A stretch of DNA of 64,000 bases. Origin: Periplaneta americana (taxonomy: Eukaryota; Arthropoda; Insecta; Blattodea; Blattidae). Both the position numbers and the translations under genes were made by a program. The DNA lies in assembly GCF_040183065.1 (NCBI RefSeq), contig NC_091119.1, positions 108,762,263 to 108,826,262 on the forward strand, written 5' to 3'. Each line of letters opens with the position of its first letter. Position 1 is the first letter of the stretch. Shown here one piece after another: positions 1 to 12,864 of this stretch. The notes under the pieces are model-generated. The model saw only the letters and a program-made list of their open reading frames with translations. It did not search any database and had not been told where the DNA came from.

Positions 1-957
1 AGTTTTGTTTTATGTAGGTAGAGAAATGCATATAATGATTTGAGCTGTTGTCTGATTGCGACAGTATGTGTACAGTACTCACAAGGACGAAGTTCATAAG
101 CTCTGTTAACAGATGAATGTATATGCCAATCACCACTCCTCCCATCTCTTTGTTCTGTTTATTCTCTTCATTTTGCTTTCTTTCTCTACTTCTGTCTTGT
201 TTCTGTCTACCTTCACTTTATAAACTATAAATGTACAATTACCATTGTAGCCTGTACAATTAAAACCAGACACTGCTTGCACTCCAACACTTCAACCATA
301 AAGCCATGGATGCACTCGAAAGAAAAGGAGAATGAACATGACATCACAGCTGGCGTAGGATGGTAATAGGAAATGCCAAGTTCTGATATAACCTTAAAAG
401 AATTTGGTCAACTAAACCAAAAATAATATAAACAAACTAAATATAACGTGCGAAAAATAAACCTAACCTAAAGAAAACAAGTGATGATATCAAAAATCAC
501 GTAAACTAAAGTTGATTAAAACAAAATTAAAACTTCATAAAGATACCAAAACTAATCTAAATCATTTGCTTGTGTACCTCCGTAGAATTCTGTTTCACTG
601 CAATGAAGAGTATACACATACATCATGTGCAACTGCAGATGAGTGAGTGCATGAAACAGATTCGTTACCCAATATATATATTGTATGTATCCTAGACTTC
701 ATCCATCTGTGTATAGATATAATTGGGGCAAAGTTTCCAGGAGTCGCCTGTGACCTTCTCTCATTAGTGTAGGCTTATATACATTTCCAAAACTTTACCT
801 TTGGCCCCTCTATTAAAGTTTCATCAGAGTTACAATAAGTCTGAAAATAGATGCAGCATAAAGAACTGTAAAATATTTAAGTTGACGCCAAAGCAGGCAC
901 TGAGATGACACTTAGGATTAAAAAATTACATTTTAGAAAAACAGGTTGGTTTCCCTA

Positions 958-1003
<46 letters not shown>

Positions 1004-1869
1004 GCACCTAATATAATTTTTTCGATGTTCAAAAATGATTTCTGTTTTTTGAACTGTGTATGTATTTTAAAACACTTTAATTAATCTTTCCACTTTCATT
1101 TGCATAGATGTAATATTTTTCGAAATAATTATATGCCGCTTTGGTCTAGTAAATATTGTAAATACGAAATTTTGAGAGGTCAGAGAAATTACTGTGTACA
1201 CAAATTATGTATGTATGTATGTATGTATCCAATGCCTGCCCACTTCACTTTAAGTGATTCGAGTTCCGCATATTGTGGATAGATGGCAGGACTGTGACCC
1301 ATTTTATAGTTGTACACAAATTATTGAATAATTAATAATATAGTTCCCCTGATGTTACATTTGTTACAAAGAACAGGCTCCAAAATATTTTTCCTTTGAA
1401 TCAGGAAGTAAACATTGTCCTCGCAACTTATCTAGGCAGCTGGGTTCCCTAGTGCTCTCTTGCTGCCCCGTAGCTATCTGCTGGCTACCTGACCGTTGCT
1501 GCAGCAGTTGTACGTACAGTTACAAAAGCATAATTTGGTATTTAATTTCAGTGCATTCCATTGGATATGGTAGGTGAAAGTATATGGTTTCACAAAATAA
1601 CAAACATAAATAAATTGCATTTTTCTTCTTCTGTGTGCTATATAGTATGATGACAACTCCAATTATTACAATATTCGTATCTGGCCGTGAGCTACTGATG
1701 GTAAGCGATGCATGAAGTCTTTCAAGTAGAAGCACAGGTCTGTAGTTGTTGGCTTTCCAAAAAACTTCACTTTCACATACAGTCATTATTATCAACATTC
1801 TTCTTCTTCCTCCTCCTCTTCCCTTGTTCATGATCATCATAGTCATCACTGCTGGTGTCGTCTAGATGT
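1..1869. other. no gene seen
   Basis: AT-rich sequence with no coding signal or repeat family I recognise, apart from a (TA)20 tract at 961-1000 and a short (TGTA)n run near 1207. Its open frames are short and of low complexity. Confidence 0.6.
961..1000. repeat. (TA)20 microsatellite
   Basis: Forty bases of perfect TA dinucleotide. Confidence 0.95.
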
Positions 1870-2640
1870 ATTATAAAATCCATAAATTATTAAGGAAAAC
1901 ACTTGAAGCAAGTAAAGAGATAGGTTTCGAAATAAATCCCGAAAAGAAAAGTATATGATTATGTCTCGTGACTAGAACGAAGTACGAAATGGAAATATAA
2001 AAATTGGAAATTTATCCATTGAAGAGGTGGAAAAATTCAAATACCGGTATCTTGGAGCAACAGTAACAAATATAAATGACACTTGGGAGGAAATTAAACG
2101 CAGAATAAATAGGGGAAATGCCTGCTATTATTAGGTTGAGAAGCTTTTGTCATTCAGACAACTCTCAAAAAAGCTGAAAGTCAGAATTTATAAAACAGTA
2201 TCGGTTGTTCTGTATGGTTGTGAAACTTGGACTCTCACTTTGAGAAACAGAGGTTAAGGATGTTTGAGAATAAGGTGCTTAGGGTGAAGTTACAGGAGAG
2301 TAGAGAAAGTTACACAACGCAGAATTGGACTCATTTTATTCTTCACCTGACGTAATTAGGAACATTAAATCCAGATGGGCAGGGCATGTAGCACGTATGG
2401 GCGAATCCAGAATGTATATAGAGTGTTAGTTGGGATGCCAGAGGGAAAAAGCCCTTTGGGGAAGCCGAGACATAGGTGGGAGGATAATATTAAAATGGAT
2501 TTGAAGGAGGTGGGATATGATTACTGTAGAGACGGGATTAATCTTGCTCAGGATAGGGACTGATGGTGGGCTTATGTGAGGGCGGAAATGAACCTCTGTG
2601 TTTCTTAAAAGCCGTAAGTAAGTTAATTTTCTTTTGTCTC
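1870..2640 (+). pseudogene. RTE-like LINE 3' fragment (reverse transcriptase C-terminus)
   Basis: Decayed, frameshifted reading of the end of a reverse transcriptase: EEVEKFKYLGATVTN, then RIYKTVSVVLYGCETWTL, then MGRACSTYGRIQN and RHRWEDNIKMDLKEVGYDYC. The order FKYLG, YGCETWTL, GHVARM-like, RWEDNIKMDLKE, NLAQDRD is typical of the C-terminus of RTE-type elements. The same family occurs on the minus strand at 55404-55938. Several stops and frameshifts; 5'-truncated. Confidence 0.8.
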
Positions 2641-2714
2641 TTGATCGCAACAAACAACCACTGATCTTATTATCTCCCTCTCCTTATTGTGTACGCTAAA
2701 TTAAAATTAAATTG

Positions 2715-2905
2715 TGGTTTATTTAATGACGCTCACAACTGCAGAGGTTATATCAGCATCGCCGGTCTGCTGGAATTTTGTCCCGCAGGAGTTCTTTTAT
2801 ATGCTAGTAAATCTACTGACATGAGCCTGTCGCCTTAAAACACACTTAAATGCCATTGACCTCAGCTGGGATCGAACCGGAAACGTCGAGTATAGAAGGC
2901 GCGTA
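2715..2905 (-). mobile_element. tRNA-derived SINE, family 1, degraded copy
   Basis: Closely matches 6433-6630 and 42115-42340 (ACTGCAGAGGTTATATCAGC, GTCCCGCAGGAGTTCTTTTA). The tRNA-like head is at the right (minus orientation), with a degraded B box in GGGATCGAACCGG. It lacks a clear target duplication and the A-box end. Confidence 0.75.
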
Positions 2906-3917
2906 TAACCATGTTGCATCTCGTATTACTACCAGCTATTGCATAAATATGTCTTCACAGAACGCAAAATTACTGTAAGTAGAATGATCACACTAAGCAA
3001 GCAAATGTATTTTACCCGCCTTGTAGACCATTTTTCCCTCTCCTGCCCCGCTACCTCTAGAAGTGACCCCTCTACTCCCCGCGCCTCTCTCTTTTAGCTG
3101 CCCAGATAAGTTTCGCGGACAGTATTGGAATTCATTCATCCCACTAAAAAAAGGTGTTCTCTATGACTTAAAAAGTAATATTGAATTTGCCTATGAAGGA
3201 GAAAAGCATGATGATACATTTGTTTGATACTGGGCAGGTCCTATATGTACGATAACATGCTTCTGAATCTAGTCCCAAGTGATTGAAACCAAAGTGTGCC
3301 AGTCAGTATGCTTACAAGAGATAGAATGAAAAGAAATTAAGTGTAAATAACAGATGTAACTGATAGACTTCATGTAATGTTGTTCTATTTGACTGAAGTT
3401 CTCTTGTCCAATTTTTTATTTCCTCCTCACACTTTCTTTACCAGAAAGCTGAAAGATTTCTTATATGCATATTCACACTTCTTGTATATAACATTATCTA
3501 TCTGGAATGTATATATACAGCATAATAAGAGATAATAAAACAGCTTATAAACTGTGAATTGGATACATTTTTTCATTTTTCTGATTTTGAACTCCTGCTT
3601 TAAGAGAAGTATAGTCATTCGATCTGTAAACCTAAGTCTTTCTTATGTATTTCCATATTAACTGTGTTGTTCAATAAATTGTCAACCTGCATAAATGTAA
3701 ATAACCTCTTATGACTGTTTTTCAAATGCACCTCTTTATGTGTGACTTGCACATCTACATTGAACATCTAGCTCTTTTAATTAAAGACAAACTAAATGCT
3801 GACTTGTAAATGGGACATACTTCTTTGTACAAATAATAAAACTGTTATTTTATATAAACTTATGTTAAGTGAAATGTGTGATCACAATATATAGAATAGC
3901 GGACCCACACTTTATAA
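2906..3917. other. no gene seen
   Basis: AT-rich intergenic sequence; a C/T-rich patch at 3030-3110. No repeat family or coding signal recognised. Confidence 0.5.
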
Positions 3918-4171
3918 CAGGAAGAGGCCTTCCAGAAAATGACATTGACGTCTTATAGTAAATCTTTGCTTTCGAAATTTCAAATGCCCTTTACGTAAGA
4001 TTCTGTTCTGTATTCTAAGATGAAAGTTGTTTTTGAGAGAAATGAGAATATCCAATATATATTATGTATACATTGTCATTCCATTGAAATATTTTAAAGT
4101 TACATCCAGTACTCCATGAAGGAGTCAGTCTGAAAAGTTGTCAATGCCTTTTTCTGAAAGGCCTCTTCCTG
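3918..4171. mobile_element. candidate MITE with ~30-bp inverted termini
   Basis: Left end begins CAGGAAGAGGCCTTCCAGAA; the right end, read on the other strand, begins CAGGAAGAGGCCTTTCAGAA, and the match extends through ATTGAC. No coding capacity. I could not settle the target duplication, so the superfamily is open. Confidence 0.6.
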
Positions 4172-4320
4172 GAAAAATCATCAATTTAAGACATACAGGC
4201 TTGTGACACTTTATGTGAGCCATGCTGTATGATAGATTCACACACCTCCCAACTTCGTAAAGTAGTTTCTAATTACGCTTACACTGTTTTTCCAGTTTCA
4301 CCATTTGAACAATCAATCTA

Positions 4321-6105
4321 CTTTTTTTGCATGGCTGCAAAAGGGTATCTGTCGGATACAGGGGGGAGAGCCATTAATCCTTCCCATTGAAGGCTTTAAG
4401 GAACCAACCAGGATAAATACCCAATGTCCTATCCCTACCTTCCCGTGGTGCAGCTGTTAGTAAGCATAATTTTACGAGCTGAACTAAAGGGAGGGGCTAC
4501 TCATCCATTAGCACTGGTCAGTTTGATGAGTTAATGACTGAATTTGGTATAATTTTCCTCTATCCAATACCTAATTCCCTCTTTACCCTTTCCTATCCAG
4601 TCCTCTGACTGAACCTTACTTTCTTTGATCCCGATGGCATTAGAGCATTCGAGGCCTACGGGTTTATTTCCCTTTCCTTCCTCCTCTTTCTACTTTTCTG
4701 TTCCTAGTGCTGACCTGCTATGGCACTAAAATCGTCCTCCAGTTGCTTAAGGAGGGAAAGCTGGTGATCAACAAGATCTCCCAGCTAGGTCCAATGGACC
4801 CGTCGACCAACAGCAGGCGTGGTCCTCCAGACATTCTGGGGGTTGTGTGTGAATGAAGTAGCCACCAAAACGTTAAAATATGGTGTTCACTTAAATCAGC
4901 TACAACTTGCCATTTAACCGCTCCAATATGAAATGAGTGCCATTAAGGTAAAATTATCCGGAGGTAAAATAGTCCCCCAATCGGATCTCCGGGCGGGGAC
5001 TACTTTAATGGTACAGAATCAACTAAACATCTTACAATGGAATGTTGGTGGTATAACATCAGCCTCTGTAGATTGAAAACTCAAAAAAGTTTCATATCCA
5101 TTGTTCAAGAATTAAAACAGAAAATAAATATCCCGAATTTAAAAGAAAATCTACAAATTAAACCAAACCCTTTAACTCTATTAAATATAGAATATAATCT
5201 AAATTTAACAGAAGAAATACTGAAATCAGACGTAAACACTGAAATACTGAAACAATTGTCTTTAGAGACAATTAATATTAGGTACCCTCCACAAAACTGG
5301 CTTCATTTATACACCGACGGATCCTTGATCTCCAGAGAACAAGGTGCCGGTGCAGGTGTTACGTGCTATCTCTTCTCACTTTATAGATCACTTGGATATG
5401 GAACAACAAGTTTTGATGGTGAAATCATTGCAGTAAATGAATGTCTCAGGAATCTTCTATGCCACATCAATAAATTTAGGAATGCAGTTATATTGTCAGA
5501 CTCCAAAGCAGCTATTCTATCAATCGTCTCTAAACACACACCTTCATCTCAAACAGCAGAAATAACTAAAATGCTCTCTCAATTAATATCACTCAATAAA
5601 AGAATTGTATTCCAATGGATACCATCCCATTGTGGAATCCTGGGAAACGAGAATGCGGATGCTTTAGCAAAGAAGGGCAGCACTGCTACTTACAGACCTG
5701 TTACTAAATCTACGTATTACTCTGTGAAGAGATTTATTAAATCTACATACTTAGACTTCAACAAACAAAATTTGATAACACAATCCCAAGGGAAAAATGG
5801 AACTCTCTGCATCAAAATCCACAGTTAATTCCCGATTTACCACGAAAATCGTCCGTAGCTGCATTTAGATTGGCAACAGGCCATGATTGTTTTGGTAAAC
5901 ACCTGCATAGAATTGGAATATATCAGTCCCCTAACTGCCCATTGTGCAACTCAAACCAAGAAATGGATTCGGAACACCTCAAAATCTGTGCTTCATTGGC
6001 TGGTCATGATAATATCTTTGAAAAATATTGGAGTGCAAGAGGTCAAATGACTTTATTGTCAAACGCCTGGCATTAGAAGACAACAGCAACAGCTTTTTTT
6101 GCATG
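4321..6105 (+). mobile_element. LINE (EN-RT-RNase H type), internally deleted, with 13-bp target duplication
   Basis: Flanked by CTTTTTTTGCATG at 4321-4333 and 6093-6105. The 5' UTR (from 4334) and the start of the ORF match the reverse strand of 63400-64000; the sequence then jumps at about 5064 from the endonuclease start to the end of the RT/start of RNase H (matching 60725 downward in the minus copy). About 2.6 kb is missing, with at most one base of microhomology at the join. The 3' end closes with a CAACAGCAACAG-type tail. Both true ends plus the duplication show that the outer boundaries are an authentic insertion. Confidence 0.9.
5037..6076 (+). pseudogene. LINE RNase H domain and Cys/His motif, frameshifted
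   Basis: Contains LHLYTDGSLI (first RNase H Asp), SFDGEIIAVNECL (Glu), AVILSDSKAAILS (Asp) and FQWIPSHCGILGNENADALA (His and last Asp), so all RNase H catalytic positions are present. The frame breaks after SQGK because an A-run is one base shorter than in the sister copy; the C-terminal CPLCNSNQEMDSEHLKIC zinc-like motif continues at 5870-6076 in another frame. Confidence 0.9.
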
Positions 6106-6419
6106 ATTCCGAGAAACAAGATTTTAAATTTTCGCCTGGGAATATGTATACTTAAGAAAACAGAAAGGTAGGTATACAAGTAAATGAATAACTAATCCAT
6201 GAAATGAGAGCAGGTGGATAATGGTGCAACAAACAAATTATAACAATGTGTAGGCCTACAATATGGGAAAAATGTTCTGTTAGTATATTTCATTTCTTGC
6301 TGTGTTAAAATGGTTAAGGCTATGTTATTTTTTTAAATCTAGGTCTTTCTAAAGATCACTTTCCATCTGTGACTTGCACGATAAACTGACTGTGAAATCA
6401 AAATGGAAAATTTATTATG

Positions 6420-6643
6420 AGACCATCATCAATGTTATGTTATGTTTTATTTAACGACCATCGCAACTGCCGAGGTTATATCAGCGTCGCCGGTATGCCG
6501 GAATTTTTGTCCCGCAGGAGTTCTTTTACATGCCAGTAAATCTACAGACATGAGCCTGTCGTATTTAAGCATACTTAAATACCATCGACCTGGCCCGGGA
6601 TCGAACCCGCAACCTCGGGCATAGAAGGGCAGACCATCATCAA
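6420..6643 (-). mobile_element. tRNA-derived SINE, family 1, 5'-truncated with 13-bp target duplication
   Basis: Target duplication AGACCATCATCAA at 6420-6432 and 6631-6643. The body matches the copy at 42115-42340 but stops before the A-box end of the tRNA head; the B box (GGATCGAACCCGCAA on the plus strand) remains. Truncation at the tRNA end inside an intact duplication indicates incomplete reverse transcription. Confidence 0.9.
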
Positions 6644-6665
6644 ACAAGAGCTGTTTGTAATGTGT

Positions 6666-6951
6666 GAAAAACATTTTTTTTTTTAATTTTAGTTATTTAA
6701 CGACGCTATATCAACTACTAGGTTATTTAGCGTCGGTGAGATTGGTGATAGCGAGATGATATTTGGCAAGATGAGGCCGAGGATTCGCCATAGATTACCT
6801 GGCATTCACCTTACGGTTGGGGAAAACCTCGGAAAAAACCCAACTAGGTAATCAGCCCAAGCGGGGATCGAACCTGTGCCCGAACGGAACTTCAGACTGG
6901 CAGGCAAGCGCCTTAACCGACTGAGCCATGCCGGTGGCTGAAACACATTTT
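6666..6951 (-). mobile_element. tRNA-derived SINE, family 2
   Basis: Minus-strand tRNA-like head: GGCATGGCTCAGTCGGTTAA (A box region) and CAGGTTCGATCCCCGC (B box). Body ends with a GTCGTTAAATAA-like motif and a poly-A (T-run on plus). Imperfect target duplication GAAAMACATTTT at 6666-6677 and 6940-6951. Same family as 10500-10750. Confidence 0.9.
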
Positions 6952-7434
6952 GCAGTATGGCCAAAGTATAAACGGGGATGACGTAATTATTACAGATTTG
7001 ACTGTGAACGCAGTCTGCTGCCTGTATTCTCTATACTAATGTATAAAAAATATTATCGTATAATTATAAAGTCAAAAACAATATAGTAAAATCCTGTTAC
7101 AGTGTGAGGACTGGGGACATGCTTTACAGCAGCAGTACAACAACTTTTACTTACTGAGTGTAAAAAAAAAAAAAAGAATCTTAAGAACTACATCTAGAAT
7201 TTCACTTTTGTGACATTCCTGTGCGTCCTGTTGGATTCTTGTCTTGCATAAACAAGATGCATTATGGTCCAGATTAAGACAAATACATGGATATGTAACC
7301 TCCCGCCCTGTAAAGTAGATCTTAACATTTTCAATCCTTTTAATGTAAACTCCCTTAGTAAACACATAGATATTAACTATTACTGTATACAATTAGTATA
7401 TAGTATTTATATTTCAAATCTTAATAAAAGATTT
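6952..7434. other. no gene seen
   Basis: AT-rich filler with a short A-run near 7161; no recognised element. Confidence 0.5.
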
Positions 7435-8290
7435 GTCTGACAGAATTGAAATAGGGAGAGGAGTGTATGACAAGGATGCTCTTCATCACCTACCCTGCTC
7501 AACATCTACTGAGAGGATTTAGTGAAAAACTGTTTTCAGAACATAGGGGGGTAATAGTAGGAGGAAGAAGTATAAAGTGATTAAGATTTGTTGATATGGC
7601 ATTGCTAGCAGAACAGGAGATATACTACAGGAGCTAAATGACAGCTGTTAACAGCATAGAATGAAGATAAATGCAAAAAAAACGAAGACCATGGTTATCG
7701 GAAGAAAAATGAAGAAGGTAAACGTGCGAATTCGAAAGGCAGTAGAGCAAGTCGACAGCTTCAAGTACTTGGGGTGTACTATAAGCAGTAACATGAGCTG
7801 CTGCCAGGAAGTCAAAAGGAGAAAGCAATGGCAAAGGAAGCTTTTAATAGAAAAAGAAGCATCTTCTGAGGATGTCTGGAAAATAACTAAGGAAGAGACT
7901 TGTGAACTGCTTTGTGTGGAGTGTGACGTATGGGACAGAAACATGGACATTATGACGAAGTGAAGAGAAGTGACTAGAAGCATTTGAAATGTACAGACAG
8001 AATAAGAAATAAAGCTGTGTTGAAAAGAGTGATGCTGAAACTGATCAGAAAAGAAAAAGGAATTGATTGGATCACTGGCTGAGAAGAAACTGCCTACTGA
8101 AGGATGCACTGGAAGGAATGGTGTACAGAAGAAAAGTTCGTGGCAGAAGAAGATATCAGATGATAGACATCATTAAGATATATGGATCGTATGCGGAGAT
8201 CAAGAGGATGACAGAAAATAGGAAAGATTGGAGAATGCTGGGTTTGCAGTGAAAGACCTTCCTTTGGGCAGAAAACTATGAATGAATGAA
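7435..8290 (+). pseudogene. RTE-like LINE 3' fragment, second subfamily
   Basis: Broken reverse transcriptase reading: LRFVDMALLAE (degenerate active-site box), MKINAKKTKTMVIGRKMK, VEQVDSFKYLGCTIS, then after many stops RRYQMIDIIKIYGSYAE and RKDWRMLGLQ. Ends with a GAATGAATGAATAA tail. The 13560-13905 fragment is the same family. Long-inactive. Confidence 0.8.
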
Positions 8291-8788
8291 TAAAAAATTG
8301 CTTATTTTGGTATGTCAAACATGAGCATTTCTTTAATAAAGCATATTGCCTAATGGCAGCAAGATGTAATAGATCCACCTGTTCACAATCTTCAGCAATG
8401 CCATTTCATTTACATTTTGTAGAATTTCGTGCTCAACCATTCAGCTGATACAGTGCAGTTAGATTAAAACACCTTAAGTGAGCACACTTGCTACACTTAC
8501 TTGGTCTCTCAGTGGTAATACCACAATACTAATGCTTCTTTCACTGAGACCAATTTGATAGCCAGTGCTTAATCAGATTCCACTTTTCGTTAATTATTAT
8601 TTCTTGTGCGTGGCCAATAAAGTGATCTTATGTTCGAATTTTATCTGAAGAATTTTTCGATTGGAGGCATAAATATACTGGACTTTCATTTCAAAACTTA
8701 CCAGTCAAAGTAACTATTTATTTCAATTATATTAAAAAAAAAAACACGTCGATTTAGATATTAAAGGGGAAGTTTAACACCAATATTA

Positions 8789-8974
8789 TAGGCCATTTGT
8801 TATTTCGTGAAACTTACCTGAGTGTAAAGGGAAAGAAGAAGTGGTCTGAGAAACTTCCCTCTCTCGCTACACTTCCACTTGCAAGTAGCTAGCTCTCTTA
8901 CCTCTATCATAAGGTTCTTGCTATGACCTATGGCACACATAAGCATTTGGTTTCATGAGACAACGAATGACCTA
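8789..8974. mobile_element. MITE family B, copy 1 (TA target)
   Basis: 186 bases between TA dinucleotides. Left end starts TAGGCCATTTGTTATTTCGT, right end (other strand) TAGGTCATTCGTTGTCTCAT. An inverted copy lies at 32015-32199, in the VWA8 intron. TA duplication suggests a Tc1/mariner-mobilised element. No coding capacity. Confidence 0.8.
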
Positions 8975-10499
8975 TAATAATTACATTTTAAGTTTCACCC
9001 CCACTACTCTCCCCTTTGAAATTTCAAATTGGATCCCTATATAAAAATACTTAAATTTGAAAGAGTATTCAATTGTTTATATATCTCATTAATTTATTCT
9101 TACATCTTGTCTCTAACCTGAGTCGAGAAAACTAGTGAGAGAGCGTGTGTGTGACATTGTTTCATAGGCTGGAAAAAACATGACCAGAACTTAGTAGACA
9201 TGGATTCGCTGTTAGAAGATGATGTTGCTACTGTGACTGATTTGCTTTGTAAGGAACTGTGTTCAGTTCTGAAAATCGTAAGATGAGAAGAAAAGTGTAG
9301 ATAAGGAGCTGGATACAGTATTGTAGTGTTTTTTTGTTGGTGATGAGGCCTTTCACCTGACAATATATCTCATGAAGTCATTTGCAAAAAGGAAGTTAAA
9401 TGTAGAGCAAAGGGTCTTTAATTAGAATGTCTCAAGAGAATGTAGGGTTGTAGTAAATGCCTTCGGCATCAGCATATTAGTCGTTTTCGCATGTCTCAGT
9501 GCCCACTTCACTTAAAACCGAAAAATGTGACTTCAGTTGTCAAAGCTGCATGCACTTTACACAATTGCGAAAACCTTGATCAAACATTATTTACACTATT
9601 GTACACAATTTACAAAATAAGTACTGGTACCGTAAAATGGGATGAATAGGGATGCAGAGGTGAATAGGGACAAATGTTTACTATTTTTTATTTATTTGTA
9701 TCAAAGATTAAATATAATAATACAAGTGTTTGTGTTTTTATTCATAACAAGTAAACAAACACACTCATTATTATATTTACTCTGTGACACAAAGAAATAA
9801 AACATAGTAAAAATTCGCCCCCATTCACAATAGTCAGCAATTCTCAATATATTAAGTAAGTATATGTATCCTCCAGTGACCAGGGGGATAACAACAAGCT
9901 ACTAATAAATCCAACATAAAACACTCCTCATCCTGGGCACTGCTGAGGTATAACTAATCACAGAACAAGAATAACCAGTAGTGCCAACTTATCCGGCCCA
10001 TCCAATAATTTGCTGTTTTGGAGTATTATTAACATTATTTATGAAATTTATTTATTTTAATTCAACTCAAGTTTTTAAGCCCAGCCAATGTTTTCCAAAA
10101 GTTGGTACCACTGAGAATAGCTACCCAAATACTAAAGTGGCCTCAAACCATCTGTAGGTACACTATAATAAAATAAGTAGTATCACAAATGGAGTTAGAT
10201 CATCATTCTGATGATGTGCACTCAAATATATTACTCATAGAACAATCCATCCACTCTGTTAATATTGGCGAATACAAGGAAATGTCACATAATAACGGCA
10301 AAACCATGAAATAGTTCCTAATTACTCACCACTACTACGTATGTGGTCGATACGCTCATCCTCTAGCACATCAAACAAGTGTGGCTGACTTTCAACAGTG
10401 GACATCCACTCAATTCGAATGCAGCTCTCTACCTCACTGGCAATTGTCACTCACTAGGTAAGAACTTCAGGTAGGTACTTCTTAAGATATTGTTTGTTG
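8975..10499. other. mostly unassigned; possible degraded TIR element at 9630-9830
   Basis: Around 9628 a TA is followed by CCGTAAAATGGGATGAATAG, and GGTGAATAGGGACAAA recurs in inverted, diverged form near 9795-9830. This looks like a decayed inverted-repeat element, but the outer right end is missing. The rest is AT-rich with no coding signal. Confidence 0.35.
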
Positions 10500-10750
10500 A
10501 GCCACTGGCATAGCTTGGATGGTAGCACGTTTGACTACTAATCTGGGCATGGGTTTGAATCACGCTTGGATTTATTACCTGGTTGGGTCTTTTCCTAGTT
10601 TTCACCAACTTCAAGGCGAATATATTATCCTAAGGTGAACTCTTCAATTTATGTCACCAAACACTATTGCTATTATCAATTTCATCTAATCAAAATAACA
10701 TTGCAGTTGTTATAGCATCGTTAAATAACCAACTAGAAAAAAAAAATGTA
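10500..10750 (+). mobile_element. tRNA-derived SINE, family 2, plus strand
   Basis: tRNA-like head with CATAGCTTGGATGGTAGCAC (A box) and GGGTTTGAATCACG (B box), body with TTACCTGGTTGGGTCTTTTC, ending GCATCGTTAAATAACCAACT plus poly-A. It matches the reverse strand of 6678-6939. Target duplication not resolved. Confidence 0.85.
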
Positions 10751-12864
10751 TCACCATGCCCGTTCATTACTATTCTCACAGCTTTTCAGACTCATCCCAA
10801 TGTAAAACTCACATTTCTATTACCGGTACCTTTCCTGTTGAATAATACCAGTTCTGAAATATATAACTACACTTTTTCCGTGTTCTGAAAGATCTACTGT
10901 CCAAGACAAGAGATGGTGAATAGGCAGTGAATAGTATGCAAGGCTCCAAGAATAAAAACATTCCCTTTGATAACAACTTTATTACCAACAGTAACAAATA
11001 TTTTTTCTGTACATTAATGCAGACTGCAAACATACTTCATTATGTTTCTTCTGAACACACTGATATTATGGTAATCTCATGTGAAGGTTATCTAAATACT
11101 TTAGTTGAGGACCACCAAGTATCTTCTATTGAAAATAATACAGATGTTTCCATAAACATGCTGCTCTGAAAGCACGTGCTTAATGGAATTTCACCATATC
11201 AACTTATATTTCTCTCTTTAAGGGAAATACTAAAAACTTTATTACAAAATATGTCTAGCAACAAGTAGCTTTCCATCGCTTTACATTGATCAGAGAATAT
11301 CACAATACTGATTCAAAAATAATTATTAAGGGTTTGTTAAACAATTTTTAATGGTGTACACACATAGTTTACTTTTGTTAATATTCTATTTTTGGAGACA
11401 GCAGCAATTTCTTTGACGTAAAATGAGTTGTGAGTATGTGTTTTATTGGATGTCTAATGACAAGGAAACAAAACCTGTTATAATCACTGTCTGCGTGGTT
11501 ATGGAAAAATGTACTTTCGAATACTGACAGCAGTGTACTTTAACTTCTGCCACTGGGATCTGTCTTTTTTGCCTATTGCAGAATCCATGTGGGCTATATA
11601 AAGAATAACGAATATTTCGTCAATTCAGAGGACGGTTCTAGTATTTATGTACGGTGAATGACAATAGTTGAGCAACTTGAGTATTTTCTGAGACAAAGAA
11701 TGCCACACTGGGAATGCTCTAAGCCAAAAGATTTGGTTCATATGATGACGAGATATTCACTTTGCTTTTCAGTTTAAATATTACGTACTTATGCTGGGGA
11801 GGAATTAAAACTGTAGCCTCTTACGAATCGCACTTCAGATCTTAAAACATTTTCGCCTGCTCAACAAATAGATCTCTCATTGTTCATAGGCTTTCCCCTA
11901 ATTGCTGGTGAAATAATGGTATTGATTTGAAAGATTTATATTTCTTAGTTTGAAATTTCTGTTTTTAATTCAATTTACAGCTTTCAGAATAAATGAAGAA
12001 AGATAATGCTTACTTTCAATGTCATTAAACATGTCTTTTGTTACAATAAATCCTGGTACCATGATCACTAGGAAGTATGAAAATCATCCTACTAATAACT
12101 TTTAAAAGCATATGGATCCAAGCTTTACTAACAAGCTGCAAATCTCAAAATCGCGTAGAGAGAAAAATTTTGCAATAAATTTACTTATGTGAACTTTTAA
12201 AGGAAATGTTCCATTTTCTTTGCAGCCATGTTGATTCACCATTCTGTGAATTGGTCATCAAATGAAGAAAAAGTCGCAAAAAATTTTACACTGTAAACAC
12301 GGAAAACTTAAAGAAATAAGGGAAAAGGATTATAGTAACGACTAAAATTGGATTATCTCTATTGGACTACAAGAAGAGCAATGGACAATATCGCACTTCC
12401 AGTAAAATAGTAGTTCGTAACTCGAAAATTGTGATTTATTTCCTAGTAAAATACTGCTGTAAAAATATTTTAATAAATACAGTAGGTACCAAAACCTTTG
12501 ATAATTTACTATTTTATTATTAGAATTGCAGATCTCCAACCAATAAAAGTGTGTTGGAAAAAATTAATGAAAATAATATGTTATTTTCGACATACAATAA
12601 TATTTTACTGGGGGTGCAATATGTTTGTGCTACTGACATACATAAAAAGTTTCTTCAACAAAATCATTGCTATATCCCCAGACTTTTATAATGATGTAGC
12701 AAAGATTCTAATCTGTACTAAATACATTTTAACATATATGAACAGCAGAATATACGAGAGCACTGTTTTTCCTCACAATACAGGTACAGGACTAAAATTT
12801 TTGTTTACAAATTATTATTACTTGATCAACAAGCACAATTCAAGGCACTATGCAACCAATGTGG
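10751..12864. other. VWA8 3' flank, no other gene seen
   Basis: AT-rich sequence downstream of the VWA8 stop; it should contain the VWA8 3' UTR next to 12865. Short open frames here look like chance. Confidence 0.5.
12513..12518 (-). other. candidate VWA8 polyadenylation signal
   Basis: AATAAA on the minus strand, about 350 bases downstream of the VWA8 stop and the first exact hexamer I find there. The region is AT-rich, so chance occurrence is likely. Confidence 0.3.
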
